Below the pieces are notes generated by a model that worked only from the letters and a program-made list of their open reading frames with translations, had not been told where the DNA came from and did no database searches. Below, piece by piece: positions 60,502 through 64,000 of a stretch of 64,000 nucleotides of DNA. This DNA comes from an uncultured Paracoccus sp. (GTDB lineage: Bacteria; Pseudomonadota; Alphaproteobacteria; Rhodobacterales; Rhodobacteraceae), in the NCBI GenBank assembly GCA_934533075.1, contig CAKTBJ010000008.1:20901-84900 (forward strand), written 5' to 3'. Numbering within the stretch: position 1 is the first letter of the stretch; every line of letters begins with the position of its first letter. Position numbers and translations under genes: made by a program.

Positions 60502-61221
60502 TCAACTACAGGACTTGATAATTTCATGCAGGTCCGGTTCCCCTGTTGCGGAATTTCCTGCCTTTTTTGCGCCTTCTGTCCAGGTGCAATTGCCAACGGT
60601 CAGGCGAGCCTTGCGATCGGACGTGAAAGATATTGTCCCGCCGACCGAACTGCCGGATGAAGATGTCCAACTAAGGCTATAGCTGAACCCCGGCGTCCAC
60701 CAACTGCTCCATGGCGTATTCGTGTGAACTCCGTCCACGACGGTCTGGTTGCCGCTCTTATCGATATCTATGCCAACGGAAAGCGTGCTGACATTGCCCT
60801 TTCCCACCATGTAAAGCTGACTGTTCTGGAAGATGTTCGGATTATCCCAAACAAAAGCGATGGTGCAGGATTCCGGTTCATCTCCAACCCACCATTCATC
60901 GAAGTAATACATTCTGTCGTCTGAGTAAAATGTGCCGTCCGGTGTTGAGCACGCCGTCACCTCCAAGCCGGGGATATTGCGCCAGTTATTCAAAAACGAG
61001 CCACTTCCCGATGACCATTGTTCCCGGCTACCGGTCGGAATCATGACAGGGTTTGCTCCGCTGTTCTTGATCAGCCCGCACATCCCATGGCGGTCGATCC
61101 TCTGGCTTGCGCCCTTCGCGACTTTGAAGATCCCAGGCTGCACTTCCTGGGCAGCTGCCTGGCCTGCACCGGCAGAGATGGCCACAACCGAAATTACGGC
61201 AAGGAGCTTGGTGGTTTGCAT
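60502..61221 (-). CDS. Secreted protein of unknown function (239 aa)
   Basis: Sec signal peptide (MQTTKLLAVISVVAISAGAG, cleavage near QAAAQ) and a Trp/Ser/Gly-rich, beta-type mature part: PTGSREQWSSGSGSFLNNWR, DRMYYFDEWWVGDEPESCTI, TNTPWSSWWTPGFSYSLSW, with several Cys (GMCGLIKN, VTACSTP, ESCTI, VGNCTW, IIKSCS) likely to form disulfides. No family recognised. Base composition is lower in GC than most of the window, and the region following its start is AT-rich, suggesting horizontal acquisition. It is on the opposite strand to its left neighbours. Confidence 0.7.
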   Translation of the reverse strand: MQTTKLLAVISVVAISAGAGQAAAQEVQPGIFKVAKGASQRIDRHGMCGLIKNSGANPVMIPTGSREQWSSGSGSFLNNWRNIPGLEVTACSTPDGTFYSDDRMYYFDEWWVGDEPESCTIAFVWDNPNIFQNSQLYMVGKGNVSTLSVGIDIDKSGNQTVVDGVHTNTPWSSWWTPGFSYSLSWTSSSGSSVGGTISFTSDRKARLTVGNCTWTEGAKKAGNSATGEPDLHEIIKSCS

Positions 61222-61445
61222 GATTTCACCTCGGCGGAATGGTTGATCTACCGGGATTATATAGAGAGGCCGTGAAAATCCATATCGGCGATCTGGTCGA
61301 TTGATTCTGAAAATGCGGATAACCTGTGCGTGGCAACATAGGGGATTATATTACGCGAAATAGTTTATCGATAATATTTTAGAAAGGTGGCACGGCACTT
61401 CAGGCTGAAAAGAACTCCAGCAGATTGCAGATTCCAATGTGGGGA

Positions 61446-62170
61446 TCAGTGCCGGACCATGGGCTGGACATGCCTGTCGGTCTCGAGCTTCAGGACCGAG
61501 CGCCAGAGCGGTGTCTTGAAAATCATGTGGGCCGGCCGCCCATCCGGCTCGCGGGTTTCCTGTGAGGTGATGAACCCAGCCCATTCCAGCGGCTTCTGGA
61601 CGCAAGAACTGAACGCACCGATCTGCCGCGAGCCGTCATTGTCCAAGTGCGGCCCCTCACCATAGAAGACCCGTAGAGTTCTCGCTCACACAGCCCGTTC
61701 TCGATTGCCACGTTCATGACGCTAAACCAGATGTCCCAGTTCCCGAGTGCCTCCTTACCGGTCCGGGAATAGGCGGCGTGGTCCATCGCCAGCAGGAAGA
61801 ACGGCACCAACTTCTCGAAGAGCGCGCCGGGCTGTCCCGCATACATCCTGCCATTGTTCGTCGCGCGAAAATTGCCCTTGTAATGGCGCCCGAGACGCAA
61901 TCGGATCAGCAGGAAATGCAGGAGTTCGAGCGGCGGGAAATCCACCTCGTTCACGACCTTGTTGTATCGGAACATATCCTCGGCGGTTTTGCCGGGCCAT
62001 TGGAAGTGCTCCACCGGCCAATGCACGAAATCCCGCTTGAAGGCCTTGGTAGCGATCAGGCCGATACTACCCTGTTCCAAGACTGAGCCGAGCGTAACGG
62101 AGGCGGCGCGGAACATCGGCGACAGGGTCAGGTCCTGATGGTGGTCAGGCAGCGGGCGGAAGTCGATCAT
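61446..62170 (-). pseudogene. Unknown protein gene, single frameshift near 61685
   Basis: The first 165 codons are open: MIDFRPLPDHHQDLTLSPMF, KAFKRDFVHWPVEHFQWPGK, FPPLELLHFLLIRLRLGRHY, NWDIWFSVMNVAIENGLCER. The next frame supplies a natural continuation LRVFYGEGPHLDNDGSRQIG, AFSSCVQKPLEWAGFITSQE, ending LKLETDRHVQPMVRH at 61446. A one-base loss or two-base gain around CTCTACGGG (about 61680-61688) joins them, giving about 240 residues. No family recognised; helical character. It follows the 5'-nucleotidase gene (gap 70 bases) on the same strand as the type III restriction gene, so it may belong to that defence operon. Confidence 0.65.
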
Positions 62171-62240
62171 GGCAGAGATTCGGTTCCTCAGGTGTTGTCC
62201 AGGTTCGACGGAAGCTATTGCTGCAATGCCATGCCAATTT

Positions 62241-63191
62241 CTATCCTGCCGGGATCACCGGCTCGTCGGCTGTATGAGGCCCCGGAACATGTCCAGCAGG
62301 CACGAACCCGGCCGCGCCCAGAACATGTTTCTCCTGATCGTCGAAGAAGATGTGGGCCCCCATGGCCTGAAGGATCGGCGCTTTGCTGTTCGGACCAACG
62401 AAATGTGCCTCATCCGCCGGAGTGCCCCAAGCCCGAAACGTATGGACGACGCGGGCGTGGGCAGGTGCATTTCGCGCAGTAACGATACAGATGCGGACTT
62501 TGCTCACACCCTCGTCGTTGAGATGGATCGTTCGCAGTTTGCTCAGCTTCTTCAGAAAGTCTCCGAAAGGCCCCGCATCCATAGGCTTCATTGCATTTTC
62601 GACCTCGTGCCGCAGGAAGCCAACGAGACCCTGGGTCTTGTAGACAAGGTCAGATTCAGCGCTGAACAGCACAGCATCGCCATCGAATGCTATCCGGACT
62701 TCGCCATCTTTTGCCGCATCGCGCAAATTCGCGGGAGGGCTGCCAAGCTTAGCGGCCGCTGTTCCTGCTATCGCCGCCGCCTGAACATCGGAGACATCAT
62801 TCGAAAGAAACAGATCGATGTTCCAGGCCGGAATATATGGGGCAAGTGAGCGTCCGCTTGTGAAGCTGCCGAGTTTAACATTCAGCCCATAGGCTTCTAT
62901 CGAGCTGAAGGCCCGGAGGGACAGGTCAGGTGAATTTCTCGACATCAGCACCACCTCCACATAGGGGTGACGCGGATCTTCGTTCAATGCCAGGATCCGC
63001 TCTACGACATGGAAGGCGGTGCCCTTGGAAAGCACCTCATCTTCGTGCTCGCGCTGCCACGCGGCATAGGCAGCGACGCCTTCGCTTTCGAATATCCGGT
63101 GCTCCTCATCTAGGTCGAACAAAGCCCGTGTCGATATGCCAATACGAAGTGGGCTTTGCGTCAGGCTTTGCCGCGCCGTTTCCTTATCCAT
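62241..63191 (-). CDS. Cytosolic 5'-nucleotidase I-like protein (cN-I family, AMP-type)
   Basis: 316-residue HAD-type phosphatase of the cN-I (NT5C1) family, which dephosphorylates AMP and related monophosphates. Landmarks: LRIGISTRALFDLDEEHRIF, VVLMSRNSPDLSLRAFSSIE, AYGLNVKLGSFTSGRSLAPY, catalytic VRIAFDGDAVLFSAESD and the late IFFDDQEKHVLGAAGF. Starts at 63230 or 63239 are possible in the same frame; 63230 overlaps the upstream stop, so translation may be coupled. It lies directly behind the type III restriction Res gene, an unusual partner suggesting nucleotide removal as part of defence (inference). Confidence 0.88.
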   Translation of the reverse strand: MDKETARQSLTQSPLRIGISTRALFDLDEEHRIFESEGVAAYAAWQREHEDEVLSKGTAFHVVERILALNEDPRHPYVEVVLMSRNSPDLSLRAFSSIEAYGLNVKLGSFTSGRSLAPYIPAWNIDLFLSNDVSDVQAAAIAGTAAAKLGSPPANLRDAAKDGEVRIAFDGDAVLFSAESDLVYKTQGLVGFLRHEVENAMKPMDAGPFGDFLKKLSKLRTIHLNDEGVSKVRICIVTARNAPAHARVVHTFRAWGTPADEAHFVGPNSKAPILQAMGAHIFFDDQEKHVLGAAGFVPAGHVPGPHTADEPVIPAG

Positions 63192-63216
63192 ATGGTTGCC
63201 GGTGGTTCCTGAAGGA

Positions 63217-64000
63217 CTACTCAATGTCATACCGCGCACGAAGGTTCATATCGGCTTCCCGCACATGGGTAGCCACCAGACCATTGAGGGTTGCGTTTTC
63301 CAGAACCATGGTTTCGGGCACCAGCAGGTAGGACCAAGGCTTGTCCCCCGATTTCCTGGCGTGGAACTCCGTGGCGATCAAAGCCCAGAGTGCCGCAGCA
63401 TCCGCCTTGCGCAGCACCGCCGGGTCGGCCATGTCGCTGGCTCGCTTGGTTTCGATAATCAGCTTTGCCGTGTCGGTTTCCACCACGAAATCCGGCTGAT
63501 AGGCATTTCCATCGGCGTCGAATATCCGAAACTGATTGGGTCCAGGCTTCATCCACAGGCGCACGGACGGATCGCGTTCCAGGATCACCGCCATCTTCCG
63601 CTCGGTATCGGAATCGAACTTCACCATCTGGTAGCAGCCCTTGCGGAAACCGGTGAAAATGAACCGCCGGATGTCGCTCAATCTTTCCGGCGCTTCTGTA
63701 AACTTCCGCATGGTTTCAGTGCCAGAACCGTCGAAGGTCTGCGGACGAAGCTGGTCGAAGGCCGCATTGACAGTGACACGATAGCTGGTCTGACCGCGCC
63801 ACATGTGCTGTTTCATCTCGGCGAAGACTGCCTCGGCCATCGGTCGGGCGTGCCCCCGCAGCACTTCGCGCAGCTTTTCCTCCTCGGGGTATTTCGCCCG
63901 GAAATGCGCAACAACCTGACCGGTGAGAACGGCGGTGGGAAATTCGTCCACGGTAGCGGTGGCTTGGTGCTGCTGCGGGCGGCGTAAAAGTCGTCCACCT
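63217..64000 (-). CDS. Type III restriction enzyme Res subunit, C-terminal part (cut by window edge)
   Basis: The visible 260 codons begin inside the helicase domain at motif VI (GRLLRRPQQHQATATVDEFP). They continue to the C-terminal endonuclease: KFDSDTERKMAVILERDPSV, NAYQPDFVVETDTAKLIIET-K, a PD-(D/E)xK site with Asp, Glu and Lys present, typical of type III Res subunits and related DEAD/DEAH helicase-nucleases. Res cuts DNA after ATP-driven translocation from unmodified sites and normally works with a Mod methyltransferase, which would lie beyond the window. Its stop lies 26 bases from the nucleotidase ATG at 63191. The N-terminal ATPase motifs are outside the window. Confidence 0.82.
   Translation of the reverse strand, partial: GGRLLRRPQQHQATATVDEFPTAVLTGQVVAHFRAKYPEEEKLREVLRGHARPMAEAVFAEMKQHMWRGQTSYRVTVNAAFDQLRPQTFDGSGTETMRKFTEAPERLSDIRRFIFTGFRKGCYQMVKFDSDTERKMAVILERDPSVRLWMKPGPNQFRIFDADGNAYQPDFVVETDTAKLIIETKRASDMADPAVLRKADAAALWALIATEFHARKSGDKPWSYLLVPETMVLENATLNGLVATHVREADMNLRARYDIE

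Overview
The window is GC-rich DNA from an alphaproteobacterium, most likely a Paracoccus-like member of the Rhodobacteraceae. This rests on the dense ATGA/GTGA-coupled operons, the abundance of Dpp- and Pot-type ABC importers, an alphaproteobacterial NepR/EcfG pair with GGAAC-N16-sGTT promoters, and a type II-C Cas9 of 1074 residues. The species cannot be fixed from the sequence alone.

Layout. (1) 1-6.7 kb: minus-strand operon of a GntR-type regulator with a sensor domain, a Tat-exported peptide-binding protein, a fused double ATPase and two permeases. A zinc deacylase of the AstE/aspartoacylase type is divergent, with a 15-bp palindrome between. (2) 7.2-11.6 kb: an MFS transporter and a very large PLP-dependent Orn/Lys/Arg decarboxylase. 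(3) 12-27.6 kb: a general-stress-response region. It holds a soluble HWE histidine kinase, a NepR-like anti-sigma factor, an EcfG-like sigma factor, and a protein that seems to combine a degenerate receiver with a sigma2-like domain. Stress effectors follow: DUF892/YciE ferritin-like protein, GlsB/YeaQ membrane protein, PRC-barrel protein, tiny membrane protein, small disordered proteins, isochorismatase-like hydrolase, and the trehalose operon otsB-GH15-otsA. Seven GGAAC-N16-[G/C]GTT promoter matches sit in front of these genes, and five share a longer pattern. (4) 27.7-37.8 kb: a complete type II-C CRISPR-Cas locus with about 77 spacers, cas2, cas1, cas9, a 73-codon leader ORF coupled to cas9, and a divergent tracrRNA gene with its own promoter and terminator. 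(5) 37.8-41.5 kb: an IS-end-like scar, a regulator lacking its DNA-binding half, and a secreted protein of unknown function. (6) 41.5-54.8 kb: two divergent polyamine-type ABC importers, one in an operon with an HpcH/HpaI aldolase, a nitrilase-family amidase and an RraA-like protein, then a LysR regulator and another peptide-binding protein. (7) 54.8-64 kb: a decayed island. It has a serine-recombinase tail, an antitoxin remnant, a truncated IS66 element, two metallophosphoesterases (one frameshifted), an AAA ATPase, an MbcA/Xre-like antitoxin, a secreted protein, and a minus-strand run of type III restriction Res subunit (cut by the window edge), cN-I-type 5'-nucleotidase and an unknown frameshifted protein.

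How it works together. Stress signals probably pass from the HWE kinase through a PhyR-like switch to NepR, releasing EcfG to transcribe the GGAAC/GTT regulon and perhaps the trehalose genes. The CRISPR locus and the restriction/nucleotidase run are separate defence modules. The ABC clusters look like scavenging and catabolic systems for peptides, N-acyl compounds and amine- or amide-containing acids. Several genes carry single frameshifts that could be true decay or base-calling errors.
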